Program-made: the position numbers and the translations under genes | The notes under the pieces: generated by a model | Database searches by the model: none | Seen by the model: only the letters and a program-made list of their open reading frames with translations | What the model was told of the DNA's origin: nothing | Shown here: piece after piece, positions 1-11,687 of the stretch | Numbering within the stretch: position 1 is the first letter of the stretch | How the letters are laid out: every line of letters begins with the position of its first letter | Assembly: GCF_022682495.2 (NCBI RefSeq) | Contig: NC_071391.1 | Span: 112,203,195-112,267,194, forward strand | Length of the DNA stretch: 64,000 nucleotides | Reading direction: 5' to 3' | Source: Desmodus rotundus | Taxonomy: Eukaryota; Chordata; Mammalia; Chiroptera; Phyllostomidae

Positions 1-1639
1 GCAGGTAAAAAAGTGAACTCCCATATATGTCTGTTGAAAATACAAAGTGGTCATATTTTAAAGATAATTTGATTATACTTAGGAAAAACTTTCATATTCA
101 CCATAACTTTTGACCCAGAAAATGCACTTCAAGGAATTTCCTCTAAGAAACATATTCAGGATATACAAAAAGATTTTCACAAGCAAATTTTATAGGGAAA
201 ATACTGTAGAGCAAATACACTGGATTCAGCACATAGAACCAAAAAGTACCTCAATCTTTGTCTCTCCCTCCTTTTAAATCTGTGTCTGTTTCATTTCTTG
301 CCTTAGATCAAACACTGGAAAATCCTATGAGACTTTGGCTCATGCTGATAATAAAAAATTTTGTGTTTACTTTAAATCACAAGAAAATTTCAATACAGCA
401 ATGAGAATATATTGTCTTGTATTATAATCCAAACTTTAATTTGCTCAGAAATTAAATTCTCCCCTCCCCCGGCTGGAGCCTCATGAAGTTGAAAGGCTGA
501 AGAAGAAGGGCATGGTTCTTTCTCCCCTCGTCTAACTGCTATAATTTCCAACCCTACAGAGTTAAAATGGGTATGGGAAAGAAAATAAAAGAGCAAGAAA
601 ATTCTCAATTGATTCATACAGTTGTGATTTTGCTTGACACAGTCTGGGTCTGGCAGATGTTTAAGGTCACATTTTCTCCGCAGTACCTTTATGAGTCCTT
701 AAAAGCCCTCTGTGAGAAAACTTACCTGTCTGTTTTACGATGTGTTGGTATATTTTTGCATGTCTAGTCATTCCCAGGCTGGCCCACACAAACTAATGTC
801 TGGAATCTTAGTGTCTCTCCAGTTGATATTCTTGGACAAGATGTAAATTCTAGCCAGTGTTCTTGGGCCTAGACTATATTGTAGTCATTCTTTGTCATGA
901 CACAGTCTGACAATACTGCCTTTGAAATACAGCTATCTTTCCTGTGCTCACACCTTTGGTCAACTAAATTTGTAAGCAGGTGTCAGCCCTGGCTTACTCT
1001 GCCCTCCCTGCTTCAAGAAAACAACTCAGCCCTCCAGATTGTCCCACTGGAGCCATGCTCTCTTTGTAAATCAAAAATGAGACACTCTCATCTATCCCCT
1101 TTGGGGAGGTTCCCAGAGCACAGCTCTCTAGGTAATGATCCTGACTGTTGATTCTTCATGCAAGGAGTTTGGAAGTCACCACTCCATCCTCACAATAAGT
1201 AACAAGCTGAACAGACTGCAAATTCAACATTTTCTTTTGATTAATAAGAGAGGGGAGGACACTTGGCAAACACTGTCCCCAAAATTGGAGAGACAGGTGA
1301 TACAAAGAGTCACACTTGCCAGAGCAGAGACTTAACATGTGAAAACTACTGCAGAAACCAGTGCCTGGAAATATGAATTGTAGTTGATGAATTACTCAGT
1401 GAGAAAGGCTCTGTATGAACAAGTCTGAGAGGTAAAAACTCCGGGGCCCCCACACTTCTGTGAATTTTAACTGCAGAAGCTCTAATCATAGGACTATAGG
1501 ATCTTTGTGCTGCCCCTACACCTTATCACCACAGTACTCAAGGGTTATTCACGGTAATCCCTTTACTTCCTCAAGTCAGGCTATCAAGACAAATTACACA
1601 GTATACTAAAAGACAAAAAACACACAGGGCAGTGGTATT
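1..1639. other. no gene recognised
   Basis: AT-rich single-copy-looking DNA. Open frames are at most 84 codons, overlap on both strands and have no recognisable domain. I see no clear repeat. A very old repeat could be missed by eye. Confidence 0.5.
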
Positions 1640-3170
1640 GTAATTATCAGACAGGATATTCAAGATGACTAATTTATATGCTAAAGGCTATAATGTAGAA
1701 AATAGACAGCATGCAAGAACAGATGGGAAATGTAAGTAGAGAGATGGAATTCCTATAAAAGAACAAAAACATGCTAAAGATAAAAAATACGCTAAACAGT
1801 CACTGAGCTTGAGGATTTATCAATAAAAACATCTAAAACTGTGTGTGGGGTGGGAAGGAGACTGAAACACAAGCAAACAAACAGAACACCCAAGGACTGT
1901 GGCTACAAAAGATGGAGCATACACATAATGATAATACCACAGGGAGAAGAAAGAGAGAGAAACAGAAGAAATATTTGACACAATAATGATTGTGAATTTC
2001 TCCAAATTAATGGCAGACACTATACCACAAATCCAGAAAGTTCAGGAAAAAAACAAGTAGGATAAATTCCCAAAATATTACACCTAGGAATTTAATTTCA
2101 ACCTATAGAAAATCAAATATAAAGAATAAATTACCTAGAAAGAAATTGAATGAAGGAAGTAAAAGATCTGTACACTGAACACTATGACATTGATCAAAGA
2201 CGTTGAAGCACATACAAATAAGTGGAGCCTCAGTGCTCATTGGTTGGAAAAAATCAATATTGTTAAAATGTTCACTCCACCCAAAGCAATCTACAGATTC
2301 AATGAAATTCCTATCAAAATTCCAATGACATTTTTCACAGAAATAGAACAAAATGTACTAATTGTATTGAACCACAAAAGATCTAGAACAGCTAAAGCAA
2401 TTTTGAGAAAGAAGAACAAAGTTGGACTTTCTAACTTGAAACTATAATACATTACAAAGCTATGGTAATCAAAACAGTATAGTATTATCATAAACACAGA
2501 CACATAGATCAATGGAACAGAATAGAGAGCCCAGAATTGAACCCAGGCATAGATGATCAATTAAATCACAACCAAAGAGCCAAAAATACTCAGTGGGGGA
2601 AAGAATCATCTCTTCAATAAATGGTGCTGGGAAAACTAGATAGCCAGATGCAAAAGAATAAAACTAGGTGCTTCACATACACCATAAAGGTAAATCAATT
2701 TGAAATCTATTCAAGACTTAAATTTAAGATCTGAAACTATAAAAACCCAGAAGAAAACATAGGGGAGAAGCTCTCTGACAATGACCTTGACATTAAAAAA
2801 ATTTGACTCCAAAAGCAAAGGCGATAAAAACAAAAATAAACAAGTGGGACTATATCAAACTAAAAGAATCTGCACAGTAAATAAAATCATCAACAAAATG
2901 AAAAGGCAAGCTATGGAAAGGGAGAAAATACATATAACTTATACATCTGATAAGGGGTTACTATGTAAAATATACAAAGAACTAATACAACTTAATACCC
3001 CCCAAAATCTGATTAAAAATGGGCAGAAGAACTGAAATATTTTTCCAAAGATAAACAAATGGTCGATAGATATGTGAGAAAGTGCTCAACATAACTAATG
3101 AACAGAGAAATTGTCAAAAAGATAAGCCATCATAAGTGTCACTGAGGATATAGAGAAAGTACTCCCCCCA
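1640..3170 (+). mobile_element. Old L1 LINE fragment, ORF1 joined to ORF2 C-terminal region
   Basis: The first part (about 1640-2120) reads as a diverged L1 ORF1: it holds blocks such as 'caagaacagatgggaaatg', 'aggactgtgg' and 'gaagaaatatttgacacaat', which follow the ORF1 coiled-coil to RRM region. At about 2120 the sequence jumps directly to the ORF2 C-terminal region ('gtaaaagatctgtacactga', 'caaagcaatctacagattca', 'aattccaatgacattttt'), continuing to about 3165. The endonuclease and reverse-transcriptase core are therefore absent. The frames at 2184-2447 and 2781-3035 are remnants of the ORF2 C-terminus with many stops. This is either an internal deletion in one L1 or two L1 fragments abutting. 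It is non-functional. Confidence 0.8.
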
Positions 3171-4114
3171 AAAAATCCCTTTAAAAAATAGTAAGAAGGA
3201 AACCATCTGTGTGTCTTCTATTTCCTCTCTGTCAGCTTCATTTATCATTGATGTGAATGAGGGGTTTAAACACTTCTGACTCCATCCATACTTTGAAACT
3301 CTTAAGTGACAGTCTATTGCACGAATCCAATTTTGTACCTAATACTATGTAGTGGTTCAGACAAAATCAACATTTTGATATTGTCATACACTACAGACAA
3401 AAATGCATTGGTTAAAATTATATTAAATCTATATCATAGAAAACCATGGAGTCATTAAATACGGTGCTTTAAAAAGATTCACATAATGGTGTGGAGAAAC
3501 TTCATATTATAGTGTTAAAAGTTTTTGTAAGTCAGGTTAAAATAAAATGTGTTCATGAACTCAAATTTTGTCTACAATAATTATGAATATCAATTCATAA
3601 AAGGATGTCATTGTTATAGATTAAAATGTTAGAAAAAGCTCTAAGCGTTAAAATTACAGGTAATTTAGCCAATCTATAATTTATGCCATTTTAGATAGAC
3701 ACTTAAGAGAGTCTCTCTGGGACTATTTCCGCATATTTAAATTAGCGGGGTTGAGTTCTTTCAAAAATACTGATTGAGAACATAGATCACCCCTCTTACT
3801 CATCCAAAATTTCTTAAAATGTCAGAAAAAAATACAGGCACAAATTAAAGAAATCCATGGAAGCGCTTGTAAACAGGCTTATCGGTAGCCCAGAAATATT
3901 AGCAATGTCCGGGAAAAGAAAGAAGAAGAAAACATGTATGCAGAGAAACAAAACCAAGAAAAGTTAGAACCCTAAACAAACATAGTGAGAATAAAATAGC
4001 AGAGGTAGATTTTTTCTGAACTATTCAAATCTCAGACAGAAAAGAGTGGAATCCAATGCCTGGGGGAGGGCGTGTGTGGAAACTCCTCTTGGGGATGCTC
4101 AGCAGTCTGCCCTT
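3171..4114. other. AT-rich DNA, possible L1 3' remnant at 3425-3620
   Basis: The stretch at about 3425-3620 ('catggagtcattaaa', 'gtgttaaaagtttttgtaa') resembles the late ORF2 to 3' UTR region of old L1M elements, but it is too diverged to be sure. Nothing else is recognisable, and there is no gene. Confidence 0.35.
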
Positions 4115-4285
4115 TCTCTTAATTATAATATTTGAACGAGCTGTTACTATGCTTCAGTCTTTATTTGTAAACTAGACATAATAGTAATGTTTATCTCATA
4201 GATTGTCATGAGTTGGCATCTGTAAAGTTTCTGAAACGTTCCTGATACAAAGTAAGTACAATATGAGTATTAGTTGCTGGTACTA
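4115..4285 (+). mobile_element. MIR SINE fragment
   Basis: It follows the MIR core and 3' part in sense: 'gcttcagtctttatttgtaa', then a GATAATAGTAATG-like block, 'ctcatagattgtcatgag' and 'agtaagtacaatatgag'. This matches the MIR order (cctcagtttcctcatctgtaa, tacctcatagggttgt, agtaagcactcaataa) with old divergence. Confidence 0.65.
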
Positions 4286-4814
4286 GCTGGCTTTAGATGT
4301 GGTGGTGCGCTCCTGATACTTAATGCTGAGCAGCTAATAGGTAACCATAAGGGGATAGACAAGTAAACGCAGAGAGGAAAAGCCAGTACCTTGGTATCAC
4401 GGTACTGCTAAACCAATCCTGGAACCCACCTACCTTCATATTCTTTTGTAAATTAGTAACTGCTACCTTCATCCAAGTAAATGTTTCTACAATCATCCGC
4501 TCCTTGCAGAAAAATGTATTTTAATTGTCAAGAAAGAGAATGCCTGAAATACATTTATACAAAGTAGTGCAGACATCAATAATATCAATAAATGTAAAAA
4601 ATTAAAATTAACTATTAAAAATTCTATGAAAACAATTTAGCCATCTGATGATATAAAAGACAGACAAAACAAAATTACACAGAAGTTATGGAAATAAATG
4701 GATATAAAAAGAACATTACACTTGCTGTTTAATAAAAGAAAAGAAAATTACAAGTTAAATACGACTACATAAAGTAAGAAGGAACTGTATCAAGTACTCT
4801 AAAGGCTCTTTTAT

Positions 4815-4915
4815 GTAAGTGGAAAATTTCTTGAGGATGGGGAGTATGTCTACCTTACTCACCCACTGTGTACCTCAGCCTTAATACTGTGCCTGCCACA
4901 TCGACAATAAATATT
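4815..4915 (+). mobile_element. L2 LINE 3' end fragment
   Basis: The order 'cttgaggatggggagtatgt', 'ctgtgcctgccacat', 'caataaatatt' is that of the L2 3' end (cttgagggcaggga ... cagtgcctggcacata ... caataaatatttgt). Confidence 0.55.
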
Positions 4916-5544
4916 ATATATGGTATATTTCTTCTTGTTTGGAAAAAAAATCTTTGGATGAATGAGGCCACCCTGAGCAAGGGACACTGCATTATGTACT
5001 ATACAGAAATGATTTTAAATTATCAACTGTTTTTTTTGTTTTTGTTGTATGGTTTTATTTTTTTTGTTATGTCTTTTTTTTGACTTATCAAAGTTTTCCA
5101 TAGGGAGCTAATATAAAGTTTTTTTTCAAATTATTATTCCTCCCTTTTTATATATGAAGGGGCACATAAACAGGAGACCTTCAGAAGGTTTCAGGAAGAG
5201 ATCTGAGATCTTGGGGGAAGCAAGGCTGGTGTTTTTAGAGAATTATCATCATAATTCCTTCTTCGTTGCCAAATGAGCCCTATCCTCCGCAGTAAAGTTG
5301 CCTCTGTAGGGGAACTCAGTGAGATGTAATATGGTTCCAGCAGCAAAGGTGTCTGGGAAATGTTGGAGACTGAACTGTCTGTAGCCTCAGGCTTGGCTGA
5401 CTACCAACCCAGAAACTGAAATGCCACCCAAATAAATATAAACATCGTGCCCCCAGGAAGGCTGTTAATGAATGCATAGGGTGTGATAACTGCCTAACGT
5501 TATCTGTTAACTTAAACATGCATTATTCTTTCTGCCAGGTCTTC
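4916..5544. other. no gene recognised
   Basis: T-rich at the left (T runs near 5030-5095), then ordinary sequence. No supportable feature. Confidence 0.45.
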
Positions 5545-5700
5545 AGGACTACCCACCATATAGTTTTATTATTAACCCCCTATAAAAAAGACTCCCCTCC
5601 TGGGAGGTGTGTGGGCTCTTCCCAGCTGGCCACCACTGGGAGCAAGCTGCTGTTACGCCCATGTATGTAAGTTTCTCCTATTAAAGCTCTTGAGAATTTG
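5545..5700 (+). promoter_or_regulatory. LTR-like TATA / poly(A) module, origin uncertain
   Basis: A 'ctataaaaaag' TATA-like box near 5580 is followed, about 100 bases on, by 'attaaagctctt' (an ATTAAA poly(A)-type signal near 5680), with GC-richer DNA between. This spacing is typical of the U3/R part of an endogenous retroviral LTR. No LTR boundaries are visible, so this could equally be a chance arrangement. Confidence 0.25.
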
Positions 5701-5794
5701 AATAATGCTATGAGTCAGTTCTTCAGGACTGATTGTGAAGTTAGACTTGGAGGCTTTTCTCCAAAACCTTCATTAAATGATTTGAGCAAGAAAG

Positions 5795-5912
5795 ATTGCA
5801 AACCCTGTAATAGGGTTATTGTGAGTATCCAAAAAGGTGAAGAGGCAAAGCCCTTAAAAGAGGACCTAGTACATAATTGCCCTCAATAGTGTTAGTTATT
5901 ATGATCACTAGC
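5795..5912 (+). mobile_element. MIR SINE 3' fragment
   Basis: 'taatagggttattgtgagta' followed by 'aaagcccttaaaagaggac' and 'gttagttattatgat' matches the MIR 3' half (agggttgttgtgaggatt ... aaagcgcttagaacag ... ttagttattatt). Confidence 0.6.
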
Positions 5913-6384
5913 TATTGGAGACCAGTATGAATTCATTTAAAACTAAGGCTCTGACGCAATGGGCTCAGGTCAGCTTTGATTAGTAAGGAGAAAACCTACG
6001 GCATGACATACACTGAAAGCTGATGAGGGCTTGTTGGGGAGCCTTCTGTAATTAGAAGGAGCAGAAAAATGTACCTGCTATTTCTTGATATGTAGATCAA
6101 GCCAAGGAGTGATGAAGAGACAATAAAATGCAGCTTGAACTGCTTTACCACTTTTTCCAAGGTCATCTCTGTTAAAGTCCTGAGACTGAAAACTTCAAGG
6201 CCTGTCTGGCCTGCCCTGGAGACGTGGCTGCCTTCCTCACTGTGTTAGAAGACGCGGTGGAGAGGAGGGGAGCACTTCAAAGAACTGGGCTCTGTGCCCG
6301 GAGCCCCGATCTGAGTGCAGCCTCCCTCCGCTGTTGTGATTCTGTAGTCAGGCTGCAGGAGATCAAAAGCTGCAGACACAGACA
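5913..6384. other. no gene recognised
   Basis: The frame at 6224-6547 runs from GC-rich single-copy DNA into the LINE tail that follows. It has no domain and no codon-like bias, so I treat it as spurious. Confidence 0.4.
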
Positions 6385-6590
6385 ACAGCATGGTGATGCC
6401 CAGAGGGAAGGGAGGCGGGGGGAGGTAGACAAGGGTAAAGGGGGGATAAAGGGTGACAGAAGGAGGCTTGCGGTGGTGGACACACAATGCATTATGCAGA
6501 TGATGTATTATAGAATTATACACCTGAAATCTATACAATTTTATTAACTAATGTCACTCCAGTAATTCCAATATTTTTTTAGAAAGCTTT
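6385..6590 (+). mobile_element. LINE (L1-type) 3' end
   Basis: It reads 'ggggataaagggtgacag', 'ggtggacacacaatgc', 'gatgatgtattatagaatt', 'cacctgaaatctata', 'ttttattaactaatgtcac'. The same string of blocks, in the same order, appears at 38150-38320, so it is a dispersed repeat. The G-rich tract, terminal AATAAA-like end and A-rich tail fit an L1 3' UTR. The family name is not certain. Confidence 0.65.
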
Positions 6591-7039
6591 CACCAACTGT
6601 TACCTCTCTCTGCACACATACTGAAAGCTAATCACATTGGCCACTTCATAAGAAATAAGTTTTTTCTCTCCACTTTGATTTCCCTCTCTACTCTCCCTGT
6701 GCTAGGGCCAGCAAACTGCTTTCTATCAGCCTTTCCAGAAATTTCCTGTTCTCCTCATCTGTTATGTCACAAAATCTCATCTGATGGGGTTCTAACCCTG
6801 TGTGCATAGCAGGGATAAGCCACCTCCTGGGAACAGAGGTTTTCAGATGTAGACATGCTCCTCTAACTCATATAGACGCCGCCCCTCTCATGGCTTCATT
6901 ATCATGATGTTGTAATTAAAAAAATAATAATCTAATAGCCCAAATTACTAACGAAGCCATTTATTCCTTACTAAAATAGCCAAAAGAAGAATGTATGTAT
7001 GTATGTTACTGACGCTGAGCATCTTGTTTCCAAAGTACA
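6591..7039. other. no gene recognised
   Basis: No supportable feature. A short (GTAT)n-like run sits near 6991-7003. Confidence 0.4.
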
Positions 7040-7175
7040 GATTCCAAGGCTATATACCTTTAGAAGTTCTGATTGTGTAGGCATGTAGAAGGGACCTGAG
7101 GGTCTGCATTTCACCAGTGACCCCGGATAACACTGCTGCGGGTGGTCTGAGGACCACCCTTGGAAAAGCTTTCAG
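7040..7175 (+). mobile_element. MER5-like hAT-Charlie DNA transposon fragment
   Basis: 'gaagttctgattgtgtagg', 'gggacctgagggtctgcatt' and 'gtggtctgaggaccaccctt' follow the internal order of MER5 non-autonomous elements (tctgattcagtagg, ggcctgagaatttgcatt, ggtccggggaccacacttt). Confidence 0.55.
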
Positions 7176-7918
7176 CAGAGAGCCGGGCACAAGCGAGAAA
7201 AGCTCAGGAGGATAAAACAGTAGAGCCTAACAAATGTCACAGTAAAGTTTTGCCAGGAGGCAAAGACCCTGAAGGCCTCTAGGAAACATCCCTTCTCCCT
7301 GGTCACTGAGAGCATTGCTGGACACTCAGGCTGAGAGTTCTGCCGCTGGTCAATGTAGTGTTGCTTCCTTCTATTTGGTTAGGCTCCGTAGTCCTTGCTT
7401 GCCATCTTGGGCCCACTTCTTCCTGGCACCCCAAATGCCTCCTCTAAACTATAATCTCCATTTAACTCCTGGTTTAAGGCTGTTAATGTTACACAACATT
7501 TGCCATGGGATTACTGCATACTTCTCAACCTCATGCAGTGATGAGGTTCTCAACCAGTCCCCTTCTGAGAGTATCCAGGAAACCATGACTCCTTTTATGC
7601 CACATAAGACCTGGAGGAATCTCAGGGTCACTGTCTTTTTGTACTGAGCAGTTCAGCAGGCATTTCTATCATATCTTATGTGTGAAGCCACAGCCAAGAG
7701 GTGGTCTCTCGGAGGTAGCTTGGAATGCTTTCGTCACACCAGAAAGTAAGGAGCAAGCCGCACAAACTTATCTGGTTATGTCAGACACCCATTTCTGACA
7801 TGGGTAACTGTATGCCATCTGCCTGGCAAAAATCACTGGTCCAAAGTGTTTGGTTAGACCATTAAGATATTGGAATTATTAGCTGTGTATCAATTGGGAT
7901 ATCATAAATAAGAAGTTG
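7176..7918. other. no gene recognised
   Basis: The 110-codon frame at 7315-7647 has no recognisable domain and no conserved motif. I do not regard it as a gene. Confidence 0.4.
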
Positions 7919-8152
7919 CCCTGGCTGGGTGGCATGGGTGGTTGGAACATTGTCCCATATACCAACAGGTCTCAGGTTTGATCCCTAGTCGGGACACACG
8001 CCTTGTTTGTGGGTTTGATTCCCCTCAGTGGTGGGTAGGGGAGGCAACCGATAGATGTTTCTCTCTCACATCAATGTTTCTCTCTCTTTCTCCCCCTTCT
8101 TCTCTCTCTAAAATCAATAAACATATCCTCAGGTGAGGATTTTTTAAAAAAG
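7919..8152 (+). mobile_element. VES SINE (bat tRNA-derived SINE)
   Basis: It begins 'ccctggctgg', has a degenerate B-box region ('ggtttgatccctagtcggg'), the 'gaggcaacc' block, the 'gatgtttctctctcacatc' block, a CT tract and an 'aatcaataaac' tail. Imperfect target-site duplications are visible: 'aaataagaagttg' at 7906-7918 and 'aaatatgaagttt' at 8153-8165 (11 of 13 match). Confidence 0.88.
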
Positions 8153-8165
8153 AAATATGAAGTTT

Positions 8166-8169
<4 letters not shown>

Positions 8170-8212
<43 letters not shown>

Positions 8213-8222
8213 ATCTCTCTCT
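8170..8222. repeat. (CT)n microsatellite
   Basis: About 24 CT units, with two CTAT interruptions near the right end. It lies just outside the right target duplication of the VES SINE. Confidence 0.95.
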
Positions 8223-8484
8223 CAGATTGCTAACTTGGAACCAATTCCATAATGGTAAAATAGTATCCTTTCAATAGGAAACAAATGAAATGAACATGCT
8301 AGTTTAAGTCAAGATTAGGGATAAGCGAAGACGATAGACCAAAGAGATTTCTAGGAATGTTGAGGCATAATTGTCTTGTCTTGTTCATTTTTGCTTCTGA
8401 ATCACCTTACTCTGTCCTGTCCCTGACTCTTCAAGGTAGTTTTGATTATTATTGTATAAAGAACATACATATATATTCATATAC

Positions 8485-8625
8485 CTTAGTGATTTAATAT
8501 AATCAATAACAATTATATCAATTATATTAATAATTCTAATTATAAATATATGTAATAATAATTATAATATAATTAATAATATATTCGTACATATGAATAT
8601 ATACACACATATATAAAGAGAAAGA
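8485..8625. repeat. AT-rich low-complexity tract
   Basis: Almost pure A/T with repeated 'aattata' and 'ataataat' units and many short palindromes. It is a likely slippage or hairpin region. Confidence 0.8.
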
Positions 8626-8639
8626 GGATTAATGGGGCA

Positions 8640-10850
8640 AATTAAATTCTTGCTGCTGCTCTTGTAGTTGGTCCCAAGATTATAATTGACATTTTTATCA
8701 TATTCCTCTTCAACAACCCATTCTAGATTCCCTTATCCTCCCAGTATTTCAGCGAGTTTTGATTGTTTGTCCAGCATAACCCAGACCTTCATCCTGAGAG
8801 TTCTGATATCCTATTAAGCTATGATTGTTTCAATTTCCCATTTATAGCTATTGTTAAACAAAAAGCACTAGAGTTGTCCCAATAAATTCCATATGTTCCA
8901 GACACGCTCCTCGTTGCCCCATTATTGTCTCATTTCAATTCACCCTCACCTCCTTGGGTGGTGAAGGACCTGATGACACTTTGGGCCCCCTGATACCAAT
9001 GCAGGTGTACGCCATTGAACCACTATAAGAGTCTTTTAACTGACTTCCATTTATCATTGCCTTTTCTCACATACATCCCCTGATAGAAATGACAACTTAG
9101 ATTATATATACAATAGTCCTTGAAACTGCTGAATGTTGTGGGATCCCTTTGAGAAAGTATTGGAGAAATCACTACCGCATTATCTCTCTGTGGTTATAGG
9201 GATGTTTCTAAAGGAGAGCCAGAGACTCTTTCAACTGACAGGTTCTGAGTCAGAACAGTCAGATACCTAAAAACCAGGTAAGGAATTGTGACTTTTCCAG
9301 TAATGTAGTCAACAGAAACCTTCTACTCATCAGCTATTGATTTTGTTTTCATTAAGTAAGTCAACCAGTACACTTGCAGACTGCCTGTCTCATTGGTAGA
9401 AACAACAAGGGCTATTTGCCATTGCTACAGACAGATTCCTATTGATTAGAGACTGTCATTCTGATTTTGCTGCCTGTTAACAGCAATTATGTCCCCTTTG
9501 CCTCTGTTAACAATAGCCACATGATCTCTTCCCATCTGCATCCTTATCCTGTAATGGTAAAACTAAGTAGACCAGCTCATAGCAGAATTTCCTACTTGGG
9601 CCTACAGGTGACAGCCACCACTGAAGTTCTTGATATTGCTGTCACCTTCCTCACTGATGCATTCCTTAGTGCACCTGAGACAGGAGTCTTCCTTGTGCTT
9701 CCTGAGGAACTTAATCAGCTTGTTCTCTTGTCTTCCATAATAAATGCATTCTAATGTTCTTATCTCTGAGATTTTTAACCCTTCCTCTGTAGAGAAGTTC
9801 TGGCATCTCCATCTCATTTACTGTGGATCATCTTTTAAATTTTTTTCCCAAGCTTCTAAAAGTCATTCCAAAAATGTGTTTAGTATTATTTCCAGGGGCT
9901 TACCAGGAGCCACAGGAGGATGCCCCCATATCAATAAACTCTCTTTTATCCAGCTCGATACCCTGCCCCCATTACCAGTCTAGCATCCTTGAGATTCATC
10001 CCCACATTCTTTCTGTAGGTTCTGCTGCAGCTCTTTGGTGAGTGGTGGAGTGTTTCCCAGGCAGGCCAAGCTATTGACTCTAACTTGACTCTAGTTATTG
10101 ATCTATAAATGAGAAGGCCTATCTTTAGGAGGGCAAGCATTAGCTTTTATTTCATCTATTAATAAAGTATGTGCATGGTCTCCATGCAAGAAGAGTTGCT
10201 ATGCTCTATCAAGAGAGATGGAACACTTCTGCTGCAGAAGAATTTGGGGACTAAAGCTTCTCAAGCACATCTAGTCAGGTATCCTCATCTGAGATGTCAG
10301 ATGATCACCTGACATCTGATGATCACCTGACATCTGATGAAGGCATTGATCACCTCTTCCCATCGGGGTCTTGACTTCACCATAGGAGACCTGCTTGGAC
10401 TATGGATTCACCTTTTTTGTAACCGAACTGCTCTCAGAATCAGATGTTAAGCTCAAATACTGGGGCTGACTTTCAGTACAGGTTTTCCGCGGTTTGTAAG
10501 AGATGAGGATCTCTATACTCTGTCACGAACCCCACCGCTTTCATGCAATGCCCTGAGTTGTATAATCTGAGCCCAGGCTCCTTTCTCTGGGGAACTAATG
10601 ACACTTAACATTAATCAGAAAGGTTTTCTTCAAATCTCCCAAATGCTGAAGATATTAGGTAAATCAATCCACCCCATATCACACAATTTGTCACACTTGA
10701 TTTTGATTTGACAGCATGCCAATGATTATTACCACCTTCACTCACCGCCATAAGTAGTATCATTGCTTCCAGTTGTCTGGAAAGTGATCCATTTTCAAGA
10801 TTTGATTTTAAGAACCTCTTTTTGCAACCACATTTAGTGCTAATTTTCTT
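8640..10850 (-). mobile_element. possible ERVL-type internal remnant
   Basis: Read on the minus strand, 8640-9050 contains an order of blocks ('ggtctgggttatgctgg', 'ggaatctagaatgggttgt', 'cttgggaccaactacaaga') resembling the 3' internal region of ERVL-type endogenous retroviruses. The rest (9050-10850) could be more of the same provirus but shows no motif I can defend. Short frames at 9467-9754 and 9602-9817 are broken and unrecognised. This is a weak call; single-copy DNA is the alternative. Confidence 0.3.
10293..10338. repeat. near-perfect palindrome overlapping an 18-bp tandem duplication
   Basis: 10293-10316 is a 24-base near-palindrome: arms 'gatgtcag' and 'ctgacatc' around a TGATCA centre, with one mismatched pair. 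'gatcacctgacatctgat' then occurs twice head to tail (10303-10320 and 10321-10338) without mismatch. Confidence 0.85.
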
Positions 10851-11687
10851 AGTTTGGATATTCCCAGATGTGATTTCTCAAAGAAATATTTGAGTCAGGT
10901 ATTTTACTGAAGATATACTCTGAAAATACTAGTAGGACAGTAAGGAAGTGATAAAGGGAAGATAAGAAAATCAAGAAGGATTTGTTATCAAACACATTAC
11001 TTCTGTGGGTGGATAATTGAAGCTCGAGCCCAGAGGGACCAATGTACAAACAGATATCAGAGTTATCTCCCACGAGGAAGAAGTTTGAGTGTTTGTTCTC
11101 CAAATCCAAAAAGTCATTGCTTGAGAGATATTCCTAAGGAGTATCAATTTCCCAACACATAGCTCTGCTGTGGAGGTTGCCAAAGCAGGCACTAAAGCAG
11201 AGAAGCAAATAAATGGAGGTACTGGCAGTTGGAAGTCAGGGTGACATGCACCAAAGGGGGAAGGGTGAGATGGTACAAGAAGGGCACCAAGAAAAACTAT
11301 TACAGATGTAGTTTGTTACTTTTAAGTGTTTATTCAATTTGTTAATGAAAAATTCTTATTCATGACCACACTAAGTTAAAAAACACATATGGCAGACCAC
11401 TCTAGATCTCTAAACAATAAACCAAGGTATTAAACAATATTTTTTGCCTGTGGTTGCTTATGTAAGAATTGCCCCCACTAAATGTAACTCCGCCCATTCT
11501 ACTTTCATTCTTTTTTTCCCCTCAGAGACTGTTAACATCCAGTCTATCTTAAGTATTTCCCTAATTTACAATTCTGATAATCGTGCAAAAAACAAAAATT
11601 GAATTCATCATGACTCCTAAAATAACTTTCTCTCATTGCCTCTATGTTGTCATAATTAATTTGAGCACTTAAAATTCTGTTATCATA
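10851..11687. other. no gene recognised
   Basis: No supportable feature. The frames at 10849-11192 on the minus strand overlap each other and have no domain. Confidence 0.4.

Noticed and set aside
6224..6547. 107-codon frame
   Set aside because: Its second half is LINE 3' UTR, which does not code.
7919..8000. tRNA gene suggested by A- and B-box-like sequence in VES heads
   Set aside because: The boxes belong to tRNA-derived SINE heads; cloverleaf pairing is not kept and SINE body and tail follow.
8170..8222. Short direct repeats considered as a CRISPR array here and at other tandem runs
   Set aside because: These are simple microsatellites in vertebrate DNA with no repeat-spacer structure.
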